This document shows, in pieces, positions 33,910 to 43,501 of a DNA stretch of 64,000 bases (within the stretch, counting starts at the first letter, position 1; each line of letters begins with the position of its first letter). Source of the DNA: Alterisphingorhabdus sp038748365 (lineage in GTDB: Bacteria > Pseudomonadota > Alphaproteobacteria > Sphingomonadales > Sphingomonadaceae); contig JBCDIZ010000001.1 in assembly GCA_038748365.1 (NCBI GenBank), positions 62,001-126,000 of the forward strand. Direction: 5' to 3'. The notes beneath the pieces are model-generated. The model saw nothing but the letters and a program-made list of their open reading frames with translations, had not been told where the DNA came from and did not search any database. The translations under genes and the position numbers were made by a program.

Positions 33910-34977
33910 GTGACGTCGGTTTGGGATTTGCCGGATTTTGATGATCATGAGGTGGTGCATTTTGTGCATGACCGCAATTCCGGGCTGAGCGCGATTATTG
34001 CCCTGCATTCCACCGCTTTGGGCCCCGGCGCGGGCGGCACCCGGTTCTGGCATTATGGCAACCGCGAACATGCGATAACCGATGCGCTGCGCCTGTCGCG
34101 CGGAATGAGTTACAAGAACGCGATGGCCGGTCTGCCTATGGGCGGCGGCAAGGCGGTTATCCTTGCCGATGCGCAGGGCACCAAGACACCTGAGATGCTG
34201 GCCGCTTTTGGCGATGCGATTGAGGGCTTGGGTGGGCGTTATGTCACCGCAGAAGATGTTGGCATTACCGATGCCGATATGGTCGCGGTGTCGCAGCGGA
34301 CCAGTTATGTTTCCGGCCTACCGGTCAGCGATGCCTCCAATGCTGGCGGTGATCCGGGGCCATTTACTGCCCATGGTGTCTATCTCGGCGTCAAGGCAGC
34401 GGTGGTCGAGGGCCTGAAAACCGATAGTGTACGCGATGTGCGCATCGCGGTGCAGGGCGTGGGCAGCGTAGGCGGCGGTCTGGCGAGGCTCTTGGCGGCC
34501 GATGGTGCTAAGCTGGTGCTGGCTGATGTTAATGCCGATCGCGCTGCGGCACTGGCCGAGGAACTGGGTGCGGAGCATGTTGCCAGCGATGCGATTATGG
34601 GTGTTGATGCCGATGTCTTCAGTCCCAACGCGCTGGGCGCTATATTGGATGAAAATAGCATTCCGGCGCTGAAACCCAAGATTATCGCGGGTGGCGCCAA
34701 TAACCAGCTTGCCAAGGCCGAACATGCGCAACTGCTGCATAGCCAGGGTATTGTCTATGCGCCCGATTATGTCATCAATGCCGGTGGCATTATCAGCGTC
34801 GCATTGGAATATCTGGCGCAGCGCGATGGCGAACCCTGTTCGCGTGAACAGGTGATGGAGCGTGTCGGGCGTATTCCCGATCGTCTGAAAGCGATCTGGC
34901 AGGAAAGCGCCGAGCGCGATATGCCTGCCGCCAATGTCGCCGATGCCATGGCACAAAAGCGTATCGGGCGCGCCTAA
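33910..34977 (+). CDS. Glu/Leu/Phe/Val dehydrogenase family protein (leucine dehydrogenase-like)
   Basis: Encodes 355 residues from a GTG start. The active site resembles leucine/valine dehydrogenases: GPGAGGTRFWHYGN, then MSYKNAMAGLPMGGGKAV with the catalytic lysine, and a Rossmann motif VQGVGSVGGGLARLL. It would oxidatively deaminate a branched-chain amino acid with NAD. At 355 residues it is much shorter than GdhA at 8159. The precise substrate (Leu, Val or Phe) cannot be fixed from sequence. Confidence 0.88.
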   Translation: MTSVWDLPDFDDHEVVHFVHDRNSGLSAIIALHSTALGPGAGGTRFWHYGNREHAITDALRLSRGMSYKNAMAGLPMGGGKAVILADAQGTKTPEMLAAFGDAIEGLGGRYVTAEDVGITDADMVAVSQRTSYVSGLPVSDASNAGGDPGPFTAHGVYLGVKAAVVEGLKTDSVRDVRIAVQGVGSVGGGLARLLAADGAKLVLADVNADRAAALAEELGAEHVASDAIMGVDADVFSPNALGAILDENSIPALKPKIIAGGANNQLAKAEHAQLLHSQGIVYAPDYVINAGGIISVALEYLAQRDGEPCSREQVMERVGRIPDRLKAIWQESAERDMPAANVADAMAQKRIGRA

Positions 34978-35091
34978 TCTCTTATTCTTTTGCCTATCCT
35001 TGATCAGGATAGTGACGCTCGCCACATTAGCGCCAGAAAAAGCGGCTAATAGCACTTGAGACTATTTGATGCTCATGGCAGAGGACCTGCA

Positions 35092-35823
35092 ATGCATGGT
35101 TTCGCAAACCCCAATCGATTTTTATCGATAGCAAAACCGCTGACACCGTTTTTGCTGGTCTCTGGTATTGCGCTTGTCGCAATCGCGCTGTGGATGGGCC
35201 TGTTCGCTACTCCGGCTGACCGGCTGATGGGTGAGACTGTTCGCATCATGTATATCCATGTCCCCGCCGCCTGGCTGGGTATGGCGGGCTGGACCAGTAT
35301 TGCGATTGCCAGTCTGGTCGAGTTGGTCTGGCGCCATCCGCTGGCCGGGATCGCGGCGCGCGCGTCTGCTTTGCCCGGCGCATTTTTTGCGCTGATTTGC
35401 CTGATTACCGGCGCAATCTGGGCGCGGCCGACCTGGGGCACCTGGTGGGTGTGGGATGGACGCCTGACCTCCATGCTTGTGCTGTTCCTGCTCTATCTCG
35501 GCTATATGGCTATTGCTGCGGAGGCGCAGAAAGAAGCTGCGGCTGGTCGCTCCGGCACCGCGCGTATCGCGGCGATTTTTGGCATGGTCGGCGCGATCAG
35601 TGTGCCGATCGTCAATCGCTCGGTTGAATGGTGGAACAGCCTGCATCAGCCAGCAAGCATAAGCGTCGGCAAAACGGCGATTGATGCGGCATTTCTCTGG
35701 CCATTGGCGATTTCGGTATTGGGCTTTAGTCTGATATTCGGTGCCCTGATACTGTTGCGTATGCGGCAGTTACTGGCGGAAATCCGGGTTGAAGCGCGGA
35801 TGCGGCGAAAGGCGGTGGCGTGA
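35092..35823 (+). CDS. ccmC: Heme ABC transporter permease CcmC
   Basis: Encodes 243 residues from ATG 35092, chosen for the AGAGGA ribosome-binding site; the frame is open to 35056. Six membrane spans and the heme-handling tryptophan-rich motif WGTWWVWDGRLTS are visible. CcmC delivers heme to CcmE in the periplasm for cytochrome c maturation (system I). The ABC parts ccmA and ccmB are not upstream, so they lie elsewhere. First gene of a seven-gene ccm operon. Confidence 0.96.
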   Translation: MHGFANPNRFLSIAKPLTPFLLVSGIALVAIALWMGLFATPADRLMGETVRIMYIHVPAAWLGMAGWTSIAIASLVELVWRHPLAGIAARASALPGAFFALICLITGAIWARPTWGTWWVWDGRLTSMLVLFLLYLGYMAIAAEAQKEAAAGRSGTARIAAIFGMVGAISVPIVNRSVEWWNSLHQPASISVGKTAIDAAFLWPLAISVLGFSLIFGALILLRMRQLLAEIRVEARMRRKAVA

Positions 35824-35948
35824 ACCAGTGGCCGTTTGTCATCGCTGTCTATATTCTCGGCATCGGCGGCAGCGCCGGGATTATCACCTGGTGCCTGTTG
35901 GCGCAGCGCCGGGCGGAAAAGCGGCTTGAGGAGCTGAAGCGGAAATGA
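35820..35948 (+). CDS. ccmD: Heme exporter protein CcmD
   Basis: A 42-codon frame from GTG 35820, overlapping the ccmC stop, to TGA 35946-35948, overlapping the ccmE ATG at 35945. The product starts VNQWPFVIAVYILGIGGSAG in sequence terms, one membrane span followed by a charged tail (QRRAEKRLEELKRK). Size, topology and position between ccmC and ccmE identify CcmD, which helps release holo-CcmE from CcmABC. Easily missed because of its size. Confidence 0.88.
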   Translation: MNQWPFVIAVYILGIGGSAGIITWCLLAQRRAEKRLEELKRK

Positions 35949-36403
35949 TCCAGGCCAAACATCAACGGCTTGTGCTGATCCTCAGCGCTATAGGGATTAT
36001 ATTGATAGCGGTGTTCCTCGCCGGCTATGCGCTGCGTGAGCAGGCGTCATACTTCTACACCCCATCCGAACTAGCCGATGCAGGCGTTGGGCCGGATCAG
36101 GCGATCCGCTTGGGTGGCATGGTGCAGCAGGGCTCCATCCAAACCGCCGATGACGGGATAACGGTCAATTTCATCGTCGGCGATGGCAAGGCGACCATTC
36201 CGGTCACCTATACCGGCATAACCCCGGACCTTTTTGTCGAAGGCTCGGGCGTTGTCGCCGAAGGGCGTCTCGCTGCTGATGGCCTCAGCTTTGTTGCCGA
36301 TAATCTGCTCGCCAAGCATGATGAAAATTATATGCCGCGCGAGCTAGAAGGTCTCGACAAGGAAGCAATTGCCGCCAGCACTGCGGGAGCAGCGCGCGAA
36401 TGA
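35945..36403 (+). CDS. ccmE: Cytochrome c maturation heme chaperone CcmE
   Basis: Encodes 152 residues: an N-terminal membrane anchor (LVLILSAIGIILIAVFLAGY) and a periplasmic OB-type domain. The covalent heme site is the His of LAKHDENYMPRE, with the nearby Tyr as in the family. It takes heme from CcmC and passes it to CcmF. Start and stop both overlap neighbouring genes (ATGA). Confidence 0.97.
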   Translation: MIQAKHQRLVLILSAIGIILIAVFLAGYALREQASYFYTPSELADAGVGPDQAIRLGGMVQQGSIQTADDGITVNFIVGDGKATIPVTYTGITPDLFVEGSGVVAEGRLAADGLSFVADNLLAKHDENYMPRELEGLDKEAIAASTAGAARE

Positions 36404-38370
36404 TCGCGGAGATCGGCCTTGGGCTGTTATGGTTTGCTGCTGCTCTGGCGCTGATGCAATTGGGGCTGGGTGTGATCATCTTACGCGATCAGGACTCTCC
36501 CAGCGCTAATGCTTATGCCGCGACGCTGCGTCCGCTTGCGGTGATCCAGGGTGTAATGGTAGCGCTCTCTTTCCTCTGCCTGATCCAGATATTCTGGGTC
36601 ACCGATCTTTCGGTCAAGCTGGTCGCGACCAACAGCCATTCGCTCAAGCCCTGGCTCTACAAGCTGGCAGGCGCATGGGGCAATCATGAAGGCTCGATGC
36701 TGCTCTGGGTGACAGTGATGGCGGTCTCCGGCGCGCTGGTTGCGATGCTGGAACGGCGCATCAGCCAGGCGATGATGATCGCGACACTGGCGGCACAGGC
36801 CTTTGTCAGCATTGGCTTTTATGCTTTCTTGCTGCTCTCCTCCAATCCGTTTGAGCGACTGGTACCAACCCCGCCAGAAGGGGCAGGGCTCAATCCGCTG
36901 TTGCAGGACCCCGGCTTGGCCTTCCACCCGCCGACGCTCTATTTTGGCTATGTCGGGCTGTCCATCGCTTTCTCCTTTGCCGTCGGTGCCTTGGTAACCC
37001 GCGAAGTCGGTCCGACCTTTGCCCGCGCGATGCGGCCATGGGTGTTGGGCGCGTGGATATTCCTGACCCTTGGCATCACCGCTGGCAGCTATTGGGCTTA
37101 TTATGAGCTCGGCTGGGGCGGCTGGTGGTTCTGGGACCCGGTGGAAAATGCCTCGCTAATGCCCTGGCTGGCGGCGACGGCGTTGCTCCATTCGGTCACG
37201 GTTCTCGCCAATCGCGGTGCGCTCAAGGCATGGACGGTGATGCTGGCGGTGGTCGCCTTTTCCATGTCGATGGTCGGTACTTTCCTGGTGCGCTCAGGCA
37301 TATTGACCAGCGTGCATGCATTCGCCGTTGATCCTGAACGCGGTAGTTTCATTCTCGTCTTGCTCGCCATCTATATCGGCGGCGCGCTCGCGCTGTTTGG
37401 CCTGCGTGCTAGCACGGTGCAGGAAGGCGCAAAATTTCAGTTTCTTAGCCGCGAGGCCGCTTTGGTCGCCAACAACCTCCTGCTTATGGGCATATTGGCA
37501 ATTGTGCTGATGGGTACGCTCTATCCGCTGGTGACCGAAGCGAGCGGCACCAAGGTTTCCATTGGTCCGCCCTATTTCAATCCGGCATCGGCGATCTTTT
37601 TCATTCCCATGGTGTTGATCATGGCCGTCGGCCCGATGCTGCGCTGGCGCAAAAGCGACAAGGCACAGCTAACCGCCGCCGCTGCAGCGCCCTTGCTGGC
37701 AGGAGCGGTTGCTTTGCTGTTGGTCGTGATCTTTGGCTCCAAAGCAGGGATATTACCGACGCTGGGGCTTGCTCTGGCCGCGACATTGGCGGTGGCCAGC
37801 GTGATGCCCTTATTCCGCAGCAAGGCCAATCGCGCGTCTCTGCCGATATGGGGCATGGTGGTGGCGCATCTGGGCGTTGCGGTCACCATGGCAGGAATGG
37901 CCTCGGAATCCGCCTTTACCAAGGAAACGCTGGTCGCCTCAGCACCAGGCGAGAGCCATCAGGTCGCTGACTGGGCGATCACCCTGCTTGCGGTCGAGCC
38001 TGTCGCCGGACGCAACTGGACCGCGCTCGAGGCCCGTCTTTCAGCGCAACGCGGCGAGGGTGAAGCAATAGAATTGGCTCCACAAGCGCGGATGTTCTCC
38101 TCGCCGCCAACCAATACCAGCGAAGCCGCGCTGCTGACCCGCTGGGATGGCCAGCTTTATGCTGTTATCGGCGAGCGAGCGCCCGATGGCCGATGGCAAT
38201 TGCGGCTGTGGTGGAAGCCCTTTGTGCCGCTCATCTGGTATGGTGGGATCATGATCGGCTTTGGCGGCCTGCTGGCGCTGATCGGTCGATTGTTCCAGCT
38301 CAGCCGCACGCGTCCGGTCCGCAAGGTCGAACAAGCCTCTGAACCCACCGGACAAACCGTTCCAGCATGA
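36400..38370 (+). CDS. ccmF: Cytochrome c heme lyase subunit CcmF
   Basis: Encodes 656 residues with about 15 membrane spans. The heme-binding tryptophan-rich motif GGWWFWDPVENASLMPWL is near residue 245, with flanking conserved histidines. CcmF with CcmH/CcmI attaches heme to apocytochrome c. Overlaps ccmE upstream and the thioredoxin gene downstream, so the operon is tightly coupled. Confidence 0.97.
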   Translation: MIAEIGLGLLWFAAALALMQLGLGVIILRDQDSPSANAYAATLRPLAVIQGVMVALSFLCLIQIFWVTDLSVKLVATNSHSLKPWLYKLAGAWGNHEGSMLLWVTVMAVSGALVAMLERRISQAMMIATLAAQAFVSIGFYAFLLLSSNPFERLVPTPPEGAGLNPLLQDPGLAFHPPTLYFGYVGLSIAFSFAVGALVTREVGPTFARAMRPWVLGAWIFLTLGITAGSYWAYYELGWGGWWFWDPVENASLMPWLAATALLHSVTVLANRGALKAWTVMLAVVAFSMSMVGTFLVRSGILTSVHAFAVDPERGSFILVLLAIYIGGALALFGLRASTVQEGAKFQFLSREAALVANNLLLMGILAIVLMGTLYPLVTEASGTKVSIGPPYFNPASAIFFIPMVLIMAVGPMLRWRKSDKAQLTAAAAAPLLAGAVALLLVVIFGSKAGILPTLGLALAATLAVASVMPLFRSKANRASLPIWGMVVAHLGVAVTMAGMASESAFTKETLVASAPGESHQVADWAITLLAVEPVAGRNWTALEARLSAQRGEGEAIELAPQARMFSSPPTNTSEAALLTRWDGQLYAVIGERAPDGRWQLRLWWKPFVPLIWYGGIMIGFGGLLALIGRLFQLSRTRPVRKVEQASEPTGQTVPA

Positions 38371-38933
38371 GCGATGTGCAAACCCAAGAACCCGCAGCCA
38401 AATCGCGTGGCTGGCTGATCTGGTTGCCGTTAGGGCTTTTTATCCTGCTGATCGTGATTGCCGCGTTTAGTCTCGCCAATCCGACAGACCGCGTAATTAC
38501 CTCGAAACTGGTTGGACAGAGCCTGCCCGAATTCGATTTACCTCCTGCGATTCAAGGCAGCAGCGGGCTTAAACAGACCGATTTCGCTGATGGTAAGCCC
38601 AAGCTGCTCAATGTTTTCGCGAGCTGGTGTGTGCCCTGCATTGTCGAAGCACCGCAACTCGACCAGCTCGCCAAATCCGGCGTGGTTATACATGGTATCG
38701 CCATTCGTGATCGGCCAGATGATGTGCAGGCCTTTCTCGCGCGCAATGGCAATCCCTATAACCGCATTGGTGCCGATGATATCAGCGCGGTGCAGTTAAG
38801 CCTGGGTTCTTCCGGCGTACCCGAGACCTTTGTTATCGATGGCAAGGGCACAATTGTGCATCAGCATATCGGGGAAATCCGCCCCGAAGCGGTGCCGCTG
38901 ATACTGGAAAAGCTGAAGGAGGCGGGGCGGTGA
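38367..38933 (+). CDS. ccmG: Thiol:disulfide interchange protein (DsbE/CcmG)
   Basis: Encodes 188 residues: one N-terminal anchor (LIWLPLGLFILLIVIAAFSL) and a periplasmic thioredoxin domain with the active site WCVPC (about residues 89-93). It reduces apocytochrome c cysteines before heme attachment. Overlaps ccmF and ccmH. Confidence 0.96.
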   Translation: MSDVQTQEPAAKSRGWLIWLPLGLFILLIVIAAFSLANPTDRVITSKLVGQSLPEFDLPPAIQGSSGLKQTDFADGKPKLLNVFASWCVPCIVEAPQLDQLAKSGVVIHGIAIRDRPDDVQAFLARNGNPYNRIGADDISAVQLSLGSSGVPETFVIDGKGTIVHQHIGEIRPEAVPLILEKLKEAGR

Positions 38934-39349
38934 TGCGGTTCATCCTTCTCATTGCGGCAATCCTGTTGGCACCTTCAGCCAGTGCACAGGATAACCTGCC
39001 GCCTGCGCCTTATGCCTACAAACAGCTCGATAACCCGGCCCAGGAGGCAGAAGCCAAGGCGTTGATGGAGAGTCTGCGCTGCCTGAAGTGCCAGAGCCAA
39101 TCGATAGCCGATTCCGATGCGCCGATGGCAGGGGATATGCGGCATCAGGTGCGCACGCGCATTGCTGCGGGAGAGTCGCCCGAGGCCATTCGCGCCTGGA
39201 TGGTAGAGCGTTATGGCGACTGGGTTTCCTATGCGCCGCAGTTCAACGCGGTCACCTGGCCCTTATGGGTCGCACCAATCCTGTTTCTGTTGCTTGGCCT
39301 TTTTTTGGCACGGCGTCGCTTTACCGAAAATAGTGAGGCATCAGAATAA
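38930..39349 (+). CDS. ccmH: Cytochrome c-type biogenesis protein CcmH (CycL)
   Basis: Encodes 139 residues from GTG 38930 or, equally likely, ATG 38933. It has a signal peptide (ILLAPSASA-QDN), the redox motif LRCLKCQSQSIADSDAP and a C-terminal membrane anchor (PLWVAPILFLLLGLFLA). It keeps apocytochrome c thiols reduced together with CcmG. It is the short form, with the TPR part encoded by the next gene. Confidence 0.95.
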   Translation: MMRFILLIAAILLAPSASAQDNLPPAPYAYKQLDNPAQEAEAKALMESLRCLKCQSQSIADSDAPMAGDMRHQVRTRIAAGESPEAIRAWMVERYGDWVSYAPQFNAVTWPLWVAPILFLLLGLFLARRRFTENSEASE

Positions 39350-40026
39350 TGGCTTTGCTATTTATCGGCATTATCGGCCTGCTCGCGCTGATTGCGGTCT
39401 ATGTGATCGCTCGACCACCTATGGCGGGTATGCAGCTTATGGCAGCGGCCCTATTTCTCGGCATCGCAGGCTATGTCTGGCAGGGACAGCCCTCACTCGA
39501 AAGCGCCACCAAAGCCCCGCGCGAAGATGTGGCCGAAGCCGATGAGGCGCTGATCAAGACCCGCAGCAATATGGGCGAACGTTTCGGCGATGCGCAGCAA
39601 TGGCTGATTCTCGCTGATGCGCAGAGCCGACAGGGCAAGTTCACCGCCGCGGCTACGGTGCTGCGCAATGCGGTGAAGGAACACCCTGATAATGCCGATT
39701 TGTGGCTGGCGCTGGCCAATGCGCTGGTTGGGCATAGCGATGGCCTGCTGACCCCGGCATCGCAATTTGCCTATCAACGCGCCGCTGATATCGCGCCGGA
39801 TCATCCGGGGCCGCCTTTCTTTATCGGCCTTTCGCTGGCGCAGAGCGGGCGGTTGGAGGAAGCACGGTCCATTTGGAAAGAGCTCTATGATCGTTCGCCC
39901 GAAGATGCGCCGTGGAAGGCTGACCTTGAAACGAGGTTGGCGCGGTTGGATGGTATGATCGGTGCTGTGCCCGTAGCGCCTGTTAATGAAGGCTCACGCG
40001 AAGCCAAGGAGCCGCGGAGTGAATAA
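39349..40026 (+). CDS. ccmI: Cytochrome c biogenesis TPR protein (CcmI/CycH-like)
   Basis: Encodes 225 residues: two N-terminal hydrophobic segments and then tetratricopeptide repeats (about residues 85-205, for example DAQQWLILADAQSRQGKFTAA). CcmI presents apocytochrome c to the heme lyase. The C-terminal residues are variable. Last ccm gene; a palindromic repeat follows. Confidence 0.88.
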   Translation: MALLFIGIIGLLALIAVYVIARPPMAGMQLMAAALFLGIAGYVWQGQPSLESATKAPREDVAEADEALIKTRSNMGERFGDAQQWLILADAQSRQGKFTAAATVLRNAVKEHPDNADLWLALANALVGHSDGLLTPASQFAYQRAADIAPDHPGPPFFIGLSLAQSGRLEEARSIWKELYDRSPEDAPWKADLETRLARLDGMIGAVPVAPVNEGSREAKEPRSE

Positions 40027-40033
40027 GCAATAT

Positions 40034-40163
40034 ATCCTCCCCGTTTACGGGGAGGGGAACCGCTGAAGGCGGTGGAGGGGGCGAGCTGCTGGATGCAGCG
40101 CAAGTGGAGCACCCCCTCCGTCAGCCGCTTCGCGTCTGCCACCTCCCCGTAAACGGGGAGGAT
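40034..40163. repeat. CCTCCCCG palindromic repeat element, copy 3
   Basis: A 130-base element with ATCCTCCCCGTTTACGGGGA at the left and its mirror ending CGGGGAGGAT at the right; each end is itself a hairpin. Inner blocks GGTGGAGGGGG and CCCCCTCC pair as well. It lies between the ccm operon and kup and may serve as transcript end for ccmI. Confidence 0.9.
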
Positions 40164-40321
40164 GTGAGGTTCCATTCATCACCGCTTCAGGGTTGTTGCA
40201 CTGCACCATGGCAAGTGATAGGTCGCCGCATCTGTTTCAGATTCCCAAGCGAGTCGCTAATCTGGAGATTGTGGGACGGGCAAGCCCAAGTGCTTACCAT
40301 GAACCCTGATACGCATGGCTA

Positions 40322-42244
40322 ATGGCTTCGAAAATTAAGGCCGATTTTTCGGCACGGCATGCTCAGCCGGATCAGCACGGTGCGACCTGGAAACTCGCGC
40401 TGGGGGCGATTGGTATTGTCTTTGGCGATATCGGCACCAGCCCGCTTTATGCTTTTCGTGAGACATTTGTCGGCGCGCACCAGCTTGCGCTGGACAAGCT
40501 GCATGTTTTTGGTGTGGTCAGCCTGATTTTCTGGTCGATGACTTTGGTCGTCTCAATCCAATATGTCACCATATTGATGCGCGCTGACAATAAGGGGCAG
40601 GGTGGCTCACTGGCGCTGGTGGCGCTGATTTCGCGCAGCGTCAGCGGCAGCCGCTATGGTGCTTTGCTGATCCTGCTCGGCGTGTTCGCCACCGCGCTCT
40701 TCTATGGCGACAGTATGATTACGCCCGCCATTTCGGTGCTCTCTGCGGTTGAAGGGCTGACGGTGGTCAATACCGACCTGGCGCCTTTGGTTATCCCGAT
40801 TGCGCTGGCACTGCTGGTGTTCCTGTTCGTACTGCAATCGCGCGGCACTGCGAAAATCGGCGCGCTGTTTGCCCCTGTAATGATCGTCTATTTCTCGGTT
40901 ATCGCCACATTGGGTGCGATCCAGATTTCCCAGAATCCCGGCATACTGCTGGCGCTCAACCCCTGGTATGCGGTGCAGTTCTTTATCGCCGATGGCTGGC
41001 AGGCGTTTCTGGCATTAGGTTCGGTGGTGCTGGCGGTGACCGGCTCGGCGGCGCTATATGCCGATATCGGGCATTTCGGCCGCGGCCCAATGCGGTTGTC
41101 CTGGTTCGGTTTTGTTATGCCGGCGCTGCTGCTCAACTATTTTGGGCAGGCGGCAATGATTGATCGGCTAAGCGGACCGGAAGCGGCAGAGGTAATACAG
41201 AATCCGTTCTTCCTCCTCGCGCCGGAATTCCTGCGTCTGCCGCTAGTGCTACTCGCCACTGTAGCGACCTTTATCGCCAGCCAGGCGGTGATATCGGGTG
41301 CGTTCTCGATTACGCATCAGGCTATCCAGCTGGGCTTTGTGCCGCGCCTGTCGATCAAGCATACCAGCGCTTCCGAAGCCGGGCAGATCTATATCCCGGT
41401 GATTAACTGGATGCTGATGGGCGCGGTCATTATTCTCGTTCTCACCTTTGGCAACTCGTCCAATCTCGCCTCGGCCTATGGTATCGCGGTGACTGGGGCG
41501 ATGACCATTGATACCTGCCTGCTGGCGGTGCTGGTGCTAGCGGTGTGGAAATGGCGTGCCTGGTATGCAGTGCCGATGCTGGCGATATTCTTTATCGTCG
41601 ACTTTTCCTATTTCGCCGCGAACTTGACCAAAGTTCCTGATGGCGGTTGGTTTCCGCTGCTGGTCGGCGCGATTGCTTTTACCATGCTGACCACCTGGTC
41701 ACGCGGTCGCAAGGTGATGCGCGAGAATATGGATGACGGCGCACTGCCGCTCGAAATCTTTGCCAAATCCGCGATGAACAGTGCCGCAAAAGTGCCGGGC
41801 ACAGCCATCTTTATGGCGTCCAGTTCCGCCGGTGTTCCCCCGGCGCTGCTACATAATATGAAGCACAATAAGGTGATCCATGAGCGGGTTGTGGTGCTGA
41901 CAGTGAATATTGAACAGGTGCCGTTTATCGAGCCTTCAGAGCGCTGCGAAGTCGATGACCTGGGGAACGGGTTTTATCGCCTGATCCTGCACTTCGGCTT
42001 TATGCAGAAAACCGATATCCCCAAGGCGCTGAAACAGGTGAAGCAATGCGGCCTGCCATTTGATATGATGCATACCAGCTTTTTCCTGTCACGCCAGACG
42101 CTGCTGGCCTCAGAAAAGCCGAAAATGGCAATCTGGCGCGAAAAGATTTTCGCCTGGATGCTGCGTAATTCTGCGGGGCCGATGGATTTCTTCCGCCTGC
42201 CGACTAACCGTGTGGTGGAGCTTGGCAGTCAGGTCGAGATTTAG
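40322..42244 (+). CDS. kup: Low-affinity potassium uptake protein Kup
   Basis: Encodes 640 residues: about 12 membrane spans followed by a cytoplasmic C-terminal domain. The N-terminal signature GAIGIVFGDIGTSPLYAFRE and the SPLYA region are typical of KUP/HAK transporters, which co-import K+ and H+. Length matches the family (about 620-650). Stands alone between two palindromic repeats. Confidence 0.96.
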   Translation: MASKIKADFSARHAQPDQHGATWKLALGAIGIVFGDIGTSPLYAFRETFVGAHQLALDKLHVFGVVSLIFWSMTLVVSIQYVTILMRADNKGQGGSLALVALISRSVSGSRYGALLILLGVFATALFYGDSMITPAISVLSAVEGLTVVNTDLAPLVIPIALALLVFLFVLQSRGTAKIGALFAPVMIVYFSVIATLGAIQISQNPGILLALNPWYAVQFFIADGWQAFLALGSVVLAVTGSAALYADIGHFGRGPMRLSWFGFVMPALLLNYFGQAAMIDRLSGPEAAEVIQNPFFLLAPEFLRLPLVLLATVATFIASQAVISGAFSITHQAIQLGFVPRLSIKHTSASEAGQIYIPVINWMLMGAVIILVLTFGNSSNLASAYGIAVTGAMTIDTCLLAVLVLAVWKWRAWYAVPMLAIFFIVDFSYFAANLTKVPDGGWFPLLVGAIAFTMLTTWSRGRKVMRENMDDGALPLEIFAKSAMNSAAKVPGTAIFMASSSAGVPPALLHNMKHNKVIHERVVVLTVNIEQVPFIEPSERCEVDDLGNGFYRLILHFGFMQKTDIPKALKQVKQCGLPFDMMHTSFFLSRQTLLASEKPKMAIWREKIFAWMLRNSAGPMDFFRLPTNRVVELGSQVEI

Positions 42245-42251
42245 TCCCATT

Positions 42252-42389
42252 ATCCTCCCCGGGACGGGGAGGGGGACCACCGTAGGTGGTGGAGGGGGCG
42301 GGCCGCTAGGCGCAGTACAAGTGGATATCCCCCTCCGTCTCGCCTACGCTAAAGCTCCGGCGAGCCACCTCCCCACAAGTGGGGAGGAT
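42252..42389. repeat. CCTCCCCG palindromic repeat element, copy 4
   Basis: A 138-base element in the gap between convergent kup and the nitronate monooxygenase gene. Left end ATCCTCCCCGGGACGGGGAG, right end CTCCCCACAAGTGGGGAGGA; inner GGTGGAGGGGG pairs with CCCCCTCC. It is followed by GTTTTTAAAC, so it may end transcription of both genes. Confidence 0.9.
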
Positions 42390-42393
42390 GTTT

Positions 42394-43389
42394 TTAAACC
42401 GTTTCCAAACTCTTCCAGCCTTCACGCGCAATATTGTCCAGCCGCGAACGAGCCTCAAGATATTCGCGCTCCAGCCGGTCGACCATATCGGCGACGCTCA
42501 ACACTTCTTTGACCGCGCCAATGCCCTGGCCGCTGCCCCAGATATCTTTCCAGGCCTTCTTATCGGTATTGCCGCCAGAACCGAAGTTCATCGTGCTATA
42601 ATCGCCATCAGGCAGGTTATCCGGGTCCATTCCGGCATTTTCAATCGACTGGCGTAGATAATTGCCGTGCACGCCGGTAAACAGATTGGAATAGACAATG
42701 TCCGAAGCGCGGCCTTCGACAATTCCGCCCTTATAGCCGCTATCCGCATTCGCCTCTTTGGTCGCGATAAAGGCAGAGCCGATATAGCCAAGGTCTGCGC
42801 CCATGGCCTGACAGCCGAGCACCGAAGCGCCGGTGCCGATGGAACCAGAGAGCGCGACGGGGCCTTCAAACCATTCACGGATTTCCTGCATCAGGCCAAA
42901 AGGCGAGGTGGTGCCCGCATGGCCGCCAGCGCCTGCGGCAACCGGGATCAGGCCATCTGCACCCTTATCAATCGCCTTGCGGGCAAAGCGGTCATTGATG
43001 ACATCGTGCATGGTGATGCCGCCCCAGCTGTGCACCGCCTTGTTCAGATCCTCGATAGCGCCGAGCGAAGTAATCACCATAGGTACCTGCCATTTGGCGC
43101 AGGTCGCCATATCCTGATCGAGACGGTCATTCGATTTATGGACGATCTGATTGACCGCATAGGGCGCGGCGGGGCGATCAGGATTGTCACGATTATGCGC
43201 TGCCAGTTCTTCAGTAATCTGGTGCAGCCATTCATCGAGCATGCTCTGTGGCCGTGCGTTTAGCGCTGGGAAAGAGCCGACAATGCCCGCCTTGCACTGG
43301 GCGATGACCAGCTCCGGGCCTGAAACGATAAACAGTGGCGATCCGATGATAGGCAGGCGCAGATTGTCAAAAAGCGGGGGCAGGGCCAT
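42394..43389 (-). CDS. Nitronate monooxygenase family flavoprotein
   Basis: Encodes 331 residues from the ATG at 43389 (MALPPLFDNLRLPIIGSPLF); the frame runs on to 43473 but without homologous character. TIM-barrel FMN-binding motifs are visible, such as PVAAGAGGHAGTTSPFGL and the phosphate-binding ALSGSIGTGASVL. Family members oxidise alkyl nitronates; some are enoyl reductase-like. The physiological substrate is unknown. No operon partner is apparent. Confidence 0.88.
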   Translation of the reverse strand: MALPPLFDNLRLPIIGSPLFIVSGPELVIAQCKAGIVGSFPALNARPQSMLDEWLHQITEELAAHNRDNPDRPAAPYAVNQIVHKSNDRLDQDMATCAKWQVPMVITSLGAIEDLNKAVHSWGGITMHDVINDRFARKAIDKGADGLIPVAAGAGGHAGTTSPFGLMQEIREWFEGPVALSGSIGTGASVLGCQAMGADLGYIGSAFIATKEANADSGYKGGIVEGRASDIVYSNLFTGVHGNYLRQSIENAGMDPDNLPDGDYSTMNFGSGGNTDKKAWKDIWGSGQGIGAVKEVLSVADMVDRLEREYLEARSRLDNIAREGWKSLETV

Positions 43390-43501
43390 GGGGTCTCTCC
43401 AGATGCGGCTATTATGTAGGGCCAGAATAGGCAGAATTTGGCTCACTAATAGCGTAATGATTGGTGCGGTCAATTTGATTTAAGCGTGCGGTTAAATTGA
43501 T

